Assembly: GCF_014596935.1 (NCBI RefSeq)
Contig: NZ_JACVXC010000003.1
Coordinates: forward strand, 587,364-651,363
DNA: 64,000 nt
Origin: Aestuariibaculum suncheonense
GTDB lineage: Bacteria > Bacteroidota > Bacteroidia > Flavobacteriales > Flavobacteriaceae
Direction: 5' to 3'
Program-made: the position numbers and the translations under genes
Part shown: one piece after another, positions 48,724 to 59,080 of the stretch
How the letters are laid out: every line of letters begins with the position of its first letter
How positions within the stretch are numbered: the stretch's first letter is position 1
Notes under the pieces: model-generated
What the model was told of the DNA's origin: nothing
What the model saw: only the letters and a program-made list of their open reading frames with translations
Database searches by the model: none

Positions 48724-49401
48724 ATGCGCATAGATATTATAACTGTTTTACCTGAATTATTAAGAAGTCCGTTTGAAGCCTCAATTTTAAAACGAGCTAT
48801 CGAAGCTAATTTGGTTGAAGTCCATTTTCATAATTTACGTAATTATGCGACCGATAATTATAAAAGTATAGACGATTACCAGTTTGGTGGTGGCGCAGGA
48901 ATGGTGATGATGATTGAACCTATCGACAAATGTATTTCAGAGTTAAAAGCAGAACGCGATTACGACGAGGTTATTTACATGACGCCTGATGGCGAAACCT
49001 TAAAACAAGGGATTGCTAATCAGTTATCGTTAAAAGAAAATATTATTATTCTTTGCGGACATTATAAAGGTGTAGACCAACGTGTACGCGATCATTTTAT
49101 TACGCGTGAAATTTCTATTGGTGACTACGTTTTGTCTGGTGGCGAATTAGGTGCCGCCGTATTATGCGATGCTGTTATTCGATTAATTCCGGGAGTTTTA
49201 GGCAATGAAACTTCTGCCCTAACCGATTCCTTTCAGGATAATTTATTAGCACCGCCTATTTATACCAAACCTAGAGAATACAAGGGATGGAAAGTACCTG
49301 AACTTTTATTTAGCGGTAATTTTCCTGAAATTGAAAAATGGCGCGAAGAGCAGGCTTATCAAAGAACCAAAGAACGACGTCCGGATTTACTGGATGAATA
49401 A
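48724..49401 (+). CDS. trmD: tRNA (guanine-37-N1)-methyltransferase
   Basis: A 225-residue SPOUT methyltransferase that makes m1G37 in tRNA and prevents frameshifting. The knot region has [14 protein letters not shown] and the SAM-binding [24 protein letters not shown]. The start gives the family's [13 protein letters not shown]. rplS lies 188 bp downstream with its own -7 box. Confidence 0.95.
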   Translation: MRIDIITVLPELLRSPFEASILKRAIEANLVEVHFHNLRNYATDNYKSIDDYQFGGGAGMVMMIEPIDKCISELKAERDYDEVIYMTPDGETLKQGIANQLSLKENIIILCGHYKGVDQRVRDHFITREISIGDYVLSGGELGAAVLCDAVIRLIPGVLGNETSALTDSFQDNLLAPPIYTKPREYKGWKVPELLFSGNFPEIEKWREEQAYQRTKERRPDLLDE

Positions 49402-49506
49402 GCCTATTGGTGTTAAGGATAGTAGCGGCATACTTTTAGATATAGCAAACAGCTTAAAAAGATTAAAAACTTTTAATTTTATACTTTCCCCTATTAACTT
49501 TTTAAT

Positions 49507-49514
49507 TATCTTTG
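49507..49514 (+). promoter_or_regulatory. -7 box (TATCTTTG) of rplS
   Basis: TATCTTTG in the trmD-rplS gap lies about 75 bp upstream of the rplS ATG, in the same local context as the trmD promoter. Confidence 0.5.
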
Positions 49515-49589
49515 CACCCTGTTTCGGGTTAACCTCTGGCGAAAATCGTGTATGTTGTTCTGAATTAAATCAATTAAAAAAATAAAGAT

Positions 49590-49940
49590 ATGGAATCTTT
49601 AGTAAAATTTGTACAAGACGAATTTGTAACAAAAAAAGACTTTCCAGAGTTTGGAGCTGGAGACACAATTACTGTGTATTACGAAATTAAAGAGGGTAAC
49701 AAAACACGTACTCAGTTCTTTAGAGGTGTAGTTATCCAAAGAAGAGGTTCAGGTGCTTCTGAAACTTTTACAATTAGAAAAATGTCTGGAACTGTAGGTG
49801 TAGAGCGTATCTTCCCTATTAACTTACCAGCATTACAAAAAATTGAAGTTAATAAACGTGGTAAAGTTCGTAGAGCTAGAATTTTCTACTTTAGAGGACT
49901 TACTGGTAAAAAAGCTAGAATTAAAGAGCGTAGACACTAA
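49590..49940 (+). CDS. rplS: 50S ribosomal protein L19
   Basis: A 116-residue ribosomal protein: FGAGDTITVYYEIKEG, FRGVVIQRRGSGASETFTIRK and the basic tail RRARIFYFRGLTGKKARIKE match L19, located at the 30S-50S interface. The adjacency to trmD is conserved. A terminator follows directly. Confidence 0.97.
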   Translation: MESLVKFVQDEFVTKKDFPEFGAGDTITVYYEIKEGNKTRTQFFRGVVIQRRGSGASETFTIRKMSGTVGVERIFPINLPALQKIEVNKRGKVRRARIFYFRGLTGKKARIKERRH

Positions 49941-49965
49941 TCTGTTGCCTTTAAAAAAGCATCGA

Positions 49966-49995
49966 AAAGCCTTGATTTATGTCAAGGCTTTTTTT
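49966..49995 (+). terminator. terminator of rplS
   Basis: The stem AAAAGCCTTGA / TCAAGGCTTTT with a 6-nt loop and T-run lies 26 bp after the rplS stop. Confidence 0.88.
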
Positions 49996-50079
49996 GTTAT
50001 AAACAATTGTTAATAAACCCTGTTTATAAGAAGTTGATAATTAAACAGTTGAAAAAATTGCAATTCTCTATTTTTTGAT

Positions 50080-50588
50080 GTATATTAGCGTAAGTTAATA
50101 ATAAATCAATAGTTTACTTGATAATAACTATGATGCATTATAAACTAAATAAGATAACGTTCACATTTTAATTGTTTTTTGAGGTTTTAAATGTATCATG
50201 TGTAAGCATGTGCAAAGAAACCATGATATTATAGAAGACTATTTATTAATAAATAGAAACTAGATAATTGAAAGTCTAAACAGCACCACGGTTTTAACAC
50301 AACCATGAGACTGAAAAAAGACAATGCTTTAATGGAAGCTTATCGTTAACAGCGAATGGCAAAAGTAAATGCATCAAAAAAAACAATTTTCTGAGACATT
50401 TTGGTAATTAGGTCAATACATTTTGAAAATTACAGAAAATGTTTCATTAAAATAGCAACACTTGAATTGTAAAGGTTTAATGAAAATTTGAACTGATTTA
50501 GTAATTTCTAATTGATTAAGTCGTGCTATTTTAAGAAAGCCATGTCAGAGTAGATTTAGTTCTGCAGTGATATGGCTTTTGTTTTTTT
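50080..50588 (+). ncRNA. candidate structured non-coding RNA or long leader upstream of icd
   Basis: The 49941-50793 gap (853 bp) has no credible ORF. A near-consensus promoter (TTG at 50049-50051, then 17 bp, then TATTTTTTG to 50077) could start a transcript at about 50085. Consecutive helices follow: a palindrome at 50239-50256; TGAGACATTTT (50392-50402) with AAAATGTTTCA (50436-50446); TTAAAATAGCA (50447-50457) with TGCTATTTTAA (50524-50534); and a U-tailed terminator hairpin at 50536-50588. The abutting helices and terminator suggest a ~500-nt RNA. No known family was recognised. Confidence 0.35.
50536..50588 (+). terminator. terminator ending the candidate RNA
   Basis: AAAGCCATGTCA (50536-50547) pairs with TGATATGGCTTT (50568-50579, one G-T pair), followed by a T-rich run. 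It lies 205 bp before the icd start. Confidence 0.7.
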
Positions 50589-50704
50589 AACTCCCTGCCC
50601 TTTTTCTTTAAAAAATTCTTAGTGCTCCGCCCCTTTTTTAGAGTTCTCTAAAAACTTCTATTTTAAGCACTTTTTGTTTAAACGATTAAGCATATATAAT
50701 CATC

Positions 50705-50712
50705 TATTTTTG
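50705..50712 (+). promoter_or_regulatory. -7 box (TATTTTTG) of icd
   Basis: TATTTTTG fits TAnnTTTG, 81 bp upstream of the icd ATG and downstream of the candidate RNA terminator. This suggests icd has its own promoter. Confidence 0.45.
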
Positions 50713-50769
50713 TATATTCGCAACTCGAAAAAAAATCCTTTCTTTTTTCATATTCATTAAACTAAGTAA

Positions 50770-53004
<2,235 letters not shown>

Positions 53005-53025
53005 TATCACAATAAAACTACACAT

Positions 53026-53059
53026 AAAAAAAAGCTCCTATTTCTAGGAGCTTTTTTTA
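53026..53059 (+). terminator. terminator of icd
   Basis: The stem AAAGCTCCTA / TAGGAGCTTT has a TTTC loop and long A and T flanks. Confidence 0.88.
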
Positions 53060-53202
53060 TGGCCTAATTTTCTAATGCCACAATAAACACGCTAGTGTTT
53101 AAGTTATTAAAACACATATTGTAAGAATTTTATAAAAAAATTAACAGCTAATTAGCTTTTAGATTCTATTTTTATAAAATCTATTTCATCTATCAATTAA
53201 CT

Positions 53203-54447
53203 ATGAAACTAAAAAAACTAGCCATTTGGGGTGCTGTGGTCGTAACTCCCATTTTAATTTTATCATTCTATAATAGTGGAAACAATGAAAATATTTCACT
53301 TACTACAAATGTCGTTAAGGGAACTTTTAACGATGAAGTTATTATTTCCGGTGAGGCACAATCCACTAGCTCTAAACAAATTAATGGCCCAAGCAACGCA
53401 AGACAATTTGGCCTTTATGATATTAAAATTCAAGATTTAGTTCCAGAAGGTACTATAGTAAAAAAAGGAGATTACATAGGTAAATTAGATGTTTCAGAAC
53501 TTAACGGAAAAATACTCGATGCACAAATAAACTTAGACAATGCTGAGTCGACTTACACTCAACAACAACTCGATACAACGCTAACGCTTAAACAAGAGCG
53601 TAACGCTATAAAGGACTTACTTTTCGAAATTGAGGAAACGAAACTGGAATTAAATCAATCAAAATATGAAGCGCCTGCAGTTATAAGACAGCTGGAAATA
53701 AAACTTGAAAAGTCTGAACGCAATTTAAAAAGCAAAAAAGAAGATTATTCCATAAAAAAGCAACAATCTAATGCAAGAATGATTATTGCGAGTAATAATG
53801 TTTCAAAAAACAGACAGCGTATTGATGAATTACTAGAACTCCAAAAACAATTTACAATTTACTCCGATGAAGGTGGTATGGTTACCTATATCAAAGAGTG
53901 GAATGGCACCAAAAAACAAGTCGGTTCAACGATTTCCCCTTGGGAACCTGCTATCGCCAGTCTTCCTGATTTAACCAAAATGGAATCTAAAACCTATAGT
54001 AATGAGGTGGATGTTCGAAAAATAAAACAAGGCCTTACCGTTAAAGTAGGATTCGATGCCTTCCCTGATATAGAACTTGACGGAGTGGTAACCGAGGTTG
54101 CCAATGTTGGCGAAACCAAAACCGGATCGGATATAAAATTGTTTCAGGTACTTATAAAATTAAATGGCACCAATGACAACATAAGACCTGGTATGACCAC
54201 ATCTAACCGTATACTTACAAAACAGATAGACGATGTACTAATGATTCCTTTGGAAGCCATCTTTTCTAAAGATTCAATTAGTTATGCCTATGTAAAATCA
54301 GGCTTATCCATAGAAAAACAGCAGGTTGTATTAGGAAACTCAAATAATGAAGTGGTAATAATAAAAAAAGGACTTAAAGAAAAGGATGTGGTTTACCTAA
54401 CCAAACCAAACGACCTTGAAGATAAAAGTATTAAACTATTGAAATAA
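53203..54447 (+). CDS. HlyD/MacA-type efflux periplasmic adaptor
   Basis: A 414-residue membrane-fusion protein: N-terminal membrane helix (about 7-24), lipoyl-like barrel (EGTIVKKGDYIGKLD), long coiled-coil hairpin (about 105-215), and a beta-barrel domain (VGFDAFPDIELDGVV). It would link an inner-membrane permease to an outer-membrane TolC channel. The permease starts 2 bp after its stop. The exported substrate is unknown. Confidence 0.9.
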   Translation: MKLKKLAIWGAVVVTPILILSFYNSGNNENISLTTNVVKGTFNDEVIISGEAQSTSSKQINGPSNARQFGLYDIKIQDLVPEGTIVKKGDYIGKLDVSELNGKILDAQINLDNAESTYTQQQLDTTLTLKQERNAIKDLLFEIEETKLELNQSKYEAPAVIRQLEIKLEKSERNLKSKKEDYSIKKQQSNARMIIASNNVSKNRQRIDELLELQKQFTIYSDEGGMVTYIKEWNGTKKQVGSTISPWEPAIASLPDLTKMESKTYSNEVDVRKIKQGLTVKVGFDAFPDIELDGVVTEVANVGETKTGSDIKLFQVLIKLNGTNDNIRPGMTTSNRILTKQIDDVLMIPLEAIFSKDSISYAYVKSGLSIEKQQVVLGNSNNEVVIIKKGLKEKDVVYLTKPNDLEDKSIKLLK

Positions 54448-54449
54448 AG

Positions 54450-55832
54450 ATGATAGACAAAATACTTTTTGAAAAACTTAAATCTAATTTTAATGAAGCC
54501 TTTTGGTTCATTAAAACCAATAAGGTCAGAACGTTTTTAACCGCTCTAGGTATTATTTTCGGTGTTGCCTCGGTAATTACCATGCTTGCGATAGGAAACG
54601 GTGCTGAAAAAGAAATTTTATCGCAATTAGAACTTGTAGGTGTAAATAACATCGTCGTTACGCCTTTGTCTGACGAAGAGGATGCTAAGGCTAACGATGA
54701 AGGCGAAGATTCCAATGATAAAAATAACGAAACCAAACGCTTCTCAAAAGGGTTGGATATTCTGGATGCCGAAAGTATTCAAAACAATATTCCAAGTGTG
54801 AAATTGGTAAGTCCTGAGATTATTATGGACACCTACGTCATCAATAACGGGCGTCAAAATCCGGTGAAACTTATAGGAGTATCCTCTTCTTTTTTCAAAT
54901 CTTCAAACATTAATATCGATACCGGAAAAGACTTCTCTGCACATCAACTTAAAAATGCATTACCAGTATGTATTATCGGTAAAAAAGTGGAAAAAAAATT
55001 ATTCACAGGAGAAAGTGCTTTAGGAAGACATATTAAGGTAAAAGATGTGTGGTTACAAGTTGTCGGAGTTATTGAAGAAAAACTTATTTCAGATCAAGCC
55101 CAGGAAAATCTTGGTATAAGAGACTTAAATCAGGATATTTATATTCCCATAAAAACCTTTTTAATCCGCTATAAAGACCGAAAAATCATTAGCAGCAAGC
55201 AACAATCTATTCGTGGTGGTGGATTTATCATTATTGGTGGACAACAAAACGGCCCTAAGAAGCGTATTCCACGTGGTAACTACCATCAAATTGACAAACT
55301 TACGATTCAGGTTTCAAATTCAAACGAATTAAAAGCAACAGCCGAAGTCTTGAGTAAAATGCTAAAACGACGACATAATGATGTCCTCGATTTTGAAATC
55401 ACCATCCCAATTCAACTGCTTAAACAGCAACAAAAAACCAAACAGATTTTCAATATTGTACTAAGTATTATTGCTGGAATTTCCTTACTTATTGGAGGTA
55501 TAGGTATTATGAATATCATGCTGGCTTCAGTTTTAGAACGTACCAAAGAAATTGGTATTATTCGGGCTATTGGAGCTACTGAAGAAGATGTTATTTTGCA
55601 GTTTTTATCTGAATCCGTGCTTATTAGTGTTGGCGGGGGTGTTGTTGGAATCTTGCTCGGCATTATTGGGGCATACATTATTGAAATATTTTCAGGTATA
55701 GAAACGGTTTTGTCACTAACCTCTATTTTAGTTTCCTTTTTTATAGCTGTATTAGTCGGATTGTTTTTTGGCATATTCCCAGCAAAATCGGCTGCCAGAA
55801 AACGCCCTATTGAAGCTTTACGAACAGAATAA
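54450..55832 (+). CDS. MacB-type ABC transporter permease
   Basis: A 460-residue permease with four membrane helices: one near residue 30 (VRTFLTALGIIFGVASVITML), and three near the C-terminus with GGIGIMNIMLASVLERTKEIGIIRAIGA, the FtsX signature. A large periplasmic domain lies between. It lacks an ATPase domain, unlike full-length MacB, so it needs a separate ATP-binding subunit not encoded in this operon. Confidence 0.9.
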   Translation: MIDKILFEKLKSNFNEAFWFIKTNKVRTFLTALGIIFGVASVITMLAIGNGAEKEILSQLELVGVNNIVVTPLSDEEDAKANDEGEDSNDKNNETKRFSKGLDILDAESIQNNIPSVKLVSPEIIMDTYVINNGRQNPVKLIGVSSSFFKSSNINIDTGKDFSAHQLKNALPVCIIGKKVEKKLFTGESALGRHIKVKDVWLQVVGVIEEKLISDQAQENLGIRDLNQDIYIPIKTFLIRYKDRKIISSKQQSIRGGGFIIIGGQQNGPKKRIPRGNYHQIDKLTIQVSNSNELKATAEVLSKMLKRRHNDVLDFEITIPIQLLKQQQKTKQIFNIVLSIIAGISLLIGGIGIMNIMLASVLERTKEIGIIRAIGATEEDVILQFLSESVLISVGGGVVGILLGIIGAYIIEIFSGIETVLSLTSILVSFFIAVLVGLFFGIFPAKSAARKRPIEALRTE

Positions 55833-55882
55833 CCGCAGCATCATTCAATCAAATTCATCAATCAAAACAAACAAAAAATTCT

Positions 55883-57346
55883 ATGAAAAAATTACTTATC
55901 CTAATTTTTACCATCATTTTGCCTTTAAGTATATTTTCTCAATCTAAAAAAATATCACTAACACAAGCCATTGAAATCGCTCATAAAAAATCACCCGATT
56001 ATAAAACCAATTTAAACCGAAATCAAGGCAGTTACTGGCGCTTCAGAAATTATAAAGCCCGTTTTTTACCACAATTCAGATTAAATGCTACTATTCCTGA
56101 GTACAGCAATTCTATTCAACGTATTTTAAATGATGAAGGGCAATCAATCTTCGTGAATCAAGATCAATTAATTCTTACCGGCGGATTATCTGTTAATCAA
56201 AACATTCCATATACTGGAGGAACCCTGTCTTTATATTCTAACCTAGAGCGGGTTGAACTTTTCGGTCTTAATGATAACATTGGCTATTCCGTTGTCCCGT
56301 TTTCCTTAAGATATTATCAAAACTCTTTATTTTTTAACCAGTTTAAATGGGACAAAAAAATTGAACCTTTAGTTTATGAGGAGTCTCGACGCGATTTTAT
56401 TGAAAAAATGGAACAGATTTCCATAACAACTTGTCAGCACTATTTTGGTTTATTAAAAGCCCAAATGCAACTTGAAATCGCAGAGAAAAACCTATCCAAT
56501 CAAGATACCTTGTATCAAATTTCCTTGGGACGATATAAAATGGGGAAAATTGCAGAAAACGAACTTCTTCAAATGGAATTAACCTTATTAAATTCAAAAA
56601 ACACAGTAACAACCAATACCGTAGAATTAAAACGTACATCGCAGAATTTAGCTCGCTATTTAGAAATTGACAATGAGAATTTAAGACTGGATGTACCTGA
56701 AAAACTTCCGCTTTTCGATGTAGATATAACTACCGCATTGCAAGAAGCTCAATCTAACAGAAAAGCTGTCATTGAATTTAGAAGAAAACGTCTGGAAGCA
56801 GAACGAGAACTCGCTCGTGCCAAAGGCACCAATAAGGTAGAAATGAGTCTGAATGCTAATTTTGGTATTTCTAATAATGCCAACGATTTCAATACATTAT
56901 TCAATAATTTCAACAAACAGCAGAATGTCTCCTTGTCGGTTTCTGTTCCTATTTTCGATTGGGGTGTTTCTAAATCAAGACGCAAAATGGCTGAAGCCGA
57001 TTTAGATCTGGTAAATAATAATGTAGAGCAGGAATCTCAAGCTTTTGAACAGGAAATATATCTGCACGTGTTAAACTGGAGTAACCAAAGGGACTTTTTA
57101 TATACTGCCGAAAAAGCCAAAGAAGTCGCGACCAAACGCTACGATATATCAAACAAAAGATATGTTTTAGGAAAAATCACTATCACCGATTTAAACATCG
57201 CTTTACAGGAAAAAGACAAAGCTGTCCTGCAATATTTAAACTCACTTGAAAATTTCTGGAGAGATTATTACATTCTTAGGCAATTAACATTATATGATTT
57301 TATTAATAATGAAAAAATTCAAGTTGAAGATGTAATTTATGATTAA
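55883..57346 (+). CDS. TolC-family outer-membrane efflux protein
   Basis: A 487-residue protein with a signal peptide (about 1-19, ending IFSQ) and two long helical repeats characteristic of TolC: the N-terminal SLTQAIEIAHKKSPDY-like start (ISLTQAIEIAH) and a later repeat beginning near residue 280 with DITTALQEAQSNRKAV. It forms the outer-membrane channel for the adaptor and permease encoded upstream. Confidence 0.9.
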   Translation: MKKLLILIFTIILPLSIFSQSKKISLTQAIEIAHKKSPDYKTNLNRNQGSYWRFRNYKARFLPQFRLNATIPEYSNSIQRILNDEGQSIFVNQDQLILTGGLSVNQNIPYTGGTLSLYSNLERVELFGLNDNIGYSVVPFSLRYYQNSLFFNQFKWDKKIEPLVYEESRRDFIEKMEQISITTCQHYFGLLKAQMQLEIAEKNLSNQDTLYQISLGRYKMGKIAENELLQMELTLLNSKNTVTTNTVELKRTSQNLARYLEIDNENLRLDVPEKLPLFDVDITTALQEAQSNRKAVIEFRRKRLEAERELARAKGTNKVEMSLNANFGISNNANDFNTLFNNFNKQQNVSLSVSVPIFDWGVSKSRRKMAEADLDLVNNNVEQESQAFEQEIYLHVLNWSNQRDFLYTAEKAKEVATKRYDISNKRYVLGKITITDLNIALQEKDKAVLQYLNSLENFWRDYYILRQLTLYDFINNEKIQVEDVIYD

Positions 57347-57375
57347 AACCACTAATAAATTTCTATTTTTGGTAC

Positions 57376-58194
57376 ATGAGCTTTACCAAAACAACCGAAC
57401 AGGATTCTAATTACAACCATCTCGAGAAGATGAGTGTAAAAGAACTGCTAAGCAATATAAATAAAGAAGATAAAACCGTACCTAATGCGGTTGAAAAAGC
57501 ACTTCCTGAAATTGAATATCTGGTCAATATTACAGTTGAAAAACTAAAACAAGGCGGTCGATTATTTTATATCGGTGCAGGCACCAGTGGACGTTTAGGT
57601 ATTTTAGATGCCTCCGAATGTCCTCCTACTTTTGGCGTTTCTCATGATCTGGTTATTGGTCTTATTGCCGGAGGAGACACGGCCATAAGAAAAGCTGTTG
57701 AATTTGCTGAAGATTCTCAAATCCAAGGCTGGAAAGATTTACAATCGTATCATATTTCTGAAAAAGATGTTGTTGTGGGCATAGCCGCTTCTGGTACGAC
57801 GCCCTATGTCATTTCGGCTTTAGAAATATGTAACAAAAATAATATTACTACTGGCTGCATTACCTGCAATGCCAATAGCCCGTTATCACAAACGGCTCAA
57901 TTCCCTATTGAAGTGATTGTGGGTCCTGAATTTGTTACGGGAAGCTCAAGAATGAAAGCCGGAACCGCTCAAAAACTGGTTTTAAATATGATTACTACAT
58001 CGACCATGATTCAGTTGGGGCATATTAAAGGTAACAAAATGGTAGATATGCAATTAAGTAATAACAAACTGGTTGATCGCGGTACTAAAATGATTATGGC
58101 CGAACTAAATATTTCAGAGAATGAAGCCAAATCTCTTTTAAACAAATACAAAAACGTACGCACGGCAATAAAAAACTATAACCATGGAAACTAA
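57376..58194 (+). CDS. murQ: N-acetylmuramic acid 6-phosphate etherase
   Basis: A 272-residue SIS-fold etherase that splits lactate from MurNAc-6-phosphate in peptidoglycan recycling. Signatures are YIGAGTSGRLGILDASECPPTFG, GIAASGTTPYVISAL and EFVTGSSRMKAGTAQK. A TATTTTTG box lies only 5 bp before the ATG, so if it is a promoter the message would be nearly leaderless. The following DUF6095 gene overlaps it by 11 bp. Confidence 0.95.
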   Translation: MSFTKTTEQDSNYNHLEKMSVKELLSNINKEDKTVPNAVEKALPEIEYLVNITVEKLKQGGRLFYIGAGTSGRLGILDASECPPTFGVSHDLVIGLIAGGDTAIRKAVEFAEDSQIQGWKDLQSYHISEKDVVVGIAASGTTPYVISALEICNKNNITTGCITCNANSPLSQTAQFPIEVIVGPEFVTGSSRMKAGTAQKLVLNMITTSTMIQLGHIKGNKMVDMQLSNNKLVDRGTKMIMAELNISENEAKSLLNKYKNVRTAIKNYNHGN

Positions 58195-58414
58195 CCGAAC
58201 CGATAAACATGTCCTTTTTAAAGGTATCAAATTATTAGCATTTGCTCTTTTAAGTCTTTTTATGGGGCCTATTTTAATGCACTTAGCCTTATCTGATAAA
58301 GAAAACTCACTTTATGTTCCGTTATTAATTATTGCTTGTCTTATTTGTGTTATGGCTGTATTTTTAATTTTTAAGGGCATTAAAATAATCATGTCCAGCA
58401 TGTTTAAAAAATAA
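58184..58414 (+). CDS. DUF6095 family small membrane protein
   Basis: A 76-residue protein with two membrane helices (about 16-34 and 44-64). ALLSLFMGPILMHLALSDKEN is characteristic of DUF6095, a family of Flavobacteriia with no known function. It overlaps murQ by 11 bp, so it is translationally coupled. Confidence 0.75.
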   Translation: METNRTDKHVLFKGIKLLAFALLSLFMGPILMHLALSDKENSLYVPLLIIACLICVMAVFLIFKGIKIIMSSMFKK

Positions 58415-58422
58415 AATACCCT

Positions 58423-58923
58423 TTAAGGAAATGTTGCTGGTCTTGGAGTTGTCGGATTGTAACCAAACTCTAAATCAGCGCTGGCTATTTCTAATCCGCT
58501 CAAGATATAATTGATGATGGCATAATGGTGTATTGTATGACTATTGGCCTGCGCAAGTAGAGCGCCAATGGTATAAGGTATTTCTATTTTTCCTTGGCCT
58601 AAATCATCCATCACAACTACAGTTTTGCTCATATCGTAGTTGTAGTTCTGAAGCTTATCTATTACAACCTTTAAATAGGTTTTAGCCTCATGACACTCCT
58701 GCTCTACTTTTTTATTTCGACTTCGGGCTGTTAAATCAATTATATTCTCAGAATTTAAATTGAAAATGCAATCGTAAAAATCTAAAATATGTCTGATATG
58801 CGTTCCGATGGAAGAAAAATAAGGCGGCAAAGTCGCATCGCTAAATTGGGCATCCGTCAACGATGATAAGATAATTTCTGCCTTCTCGAGTGTTTTTAAA
58901 GTAGTTTTTATGATGGACTTCAT
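58423..58923 (-). CDS. DinB family protein
   Basis: A 166-residue four-helix-bundle protein of the DinB/YfiT type. Likely metal-binding histidines are in GTHIRHILDFYD and in SHTIHHYAII. DinB proteins may be thiol-dependent S-transferases, but the substrate is unknown. I start at 58923 (MKSIIKTTLK) rather than 58950. The gene converges on DUF6095. Confidence 0.8.
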   Translation of the reverse strand: MKSIIKTTLKTLEKAEIILSSLTDAQFSDATLPPYFSSIGTHIRHILDFYDCIFNLNSENIIDLTARSRNKKVEQECHEAKTYLKVVIDKLQNYNYDMSKTVVVMDDLGQGKIEIPYTIGALLAQANSHTIHHYAIINYILSGLEIASADLEFGYNPTTPRPATFP

Positions 58924-59080
58924 AGTTCCTAATTTAACGAAATAAATCATTTAAAAAAATACCTACAAAATAAAATCCTAATTAAACGAAAATTCCATTC
59001 CATAAACCACTATTTTTAAATTAGTTAGTAAAATTCCTTATATTGGAGTAACTCTCATCAATTCAAAATCTAGCATAAGT

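Noticed and set aside
49331..49585. 84-codon ORF between trmD and rplS
   Set aside because: It overlaps the trmD 3' end, runs across the rplS promoter and has no protein-like pattern; it is a shadow frame.
50130..50355. Two very short ORFs (13 and 14 codons) in the rplS-icd gap
   Set aside because: Too short to support from one genome; ribosome profiling or conservation would be needed to call them peptides.
57364..57371. TATTTTTG box just before murQ as a promoter
   Set aside because: It would leave only a few bases before the murQ ATG; the chosen start matches the family N-terminus well, so I leave this as a coincidence or a leaderless message.
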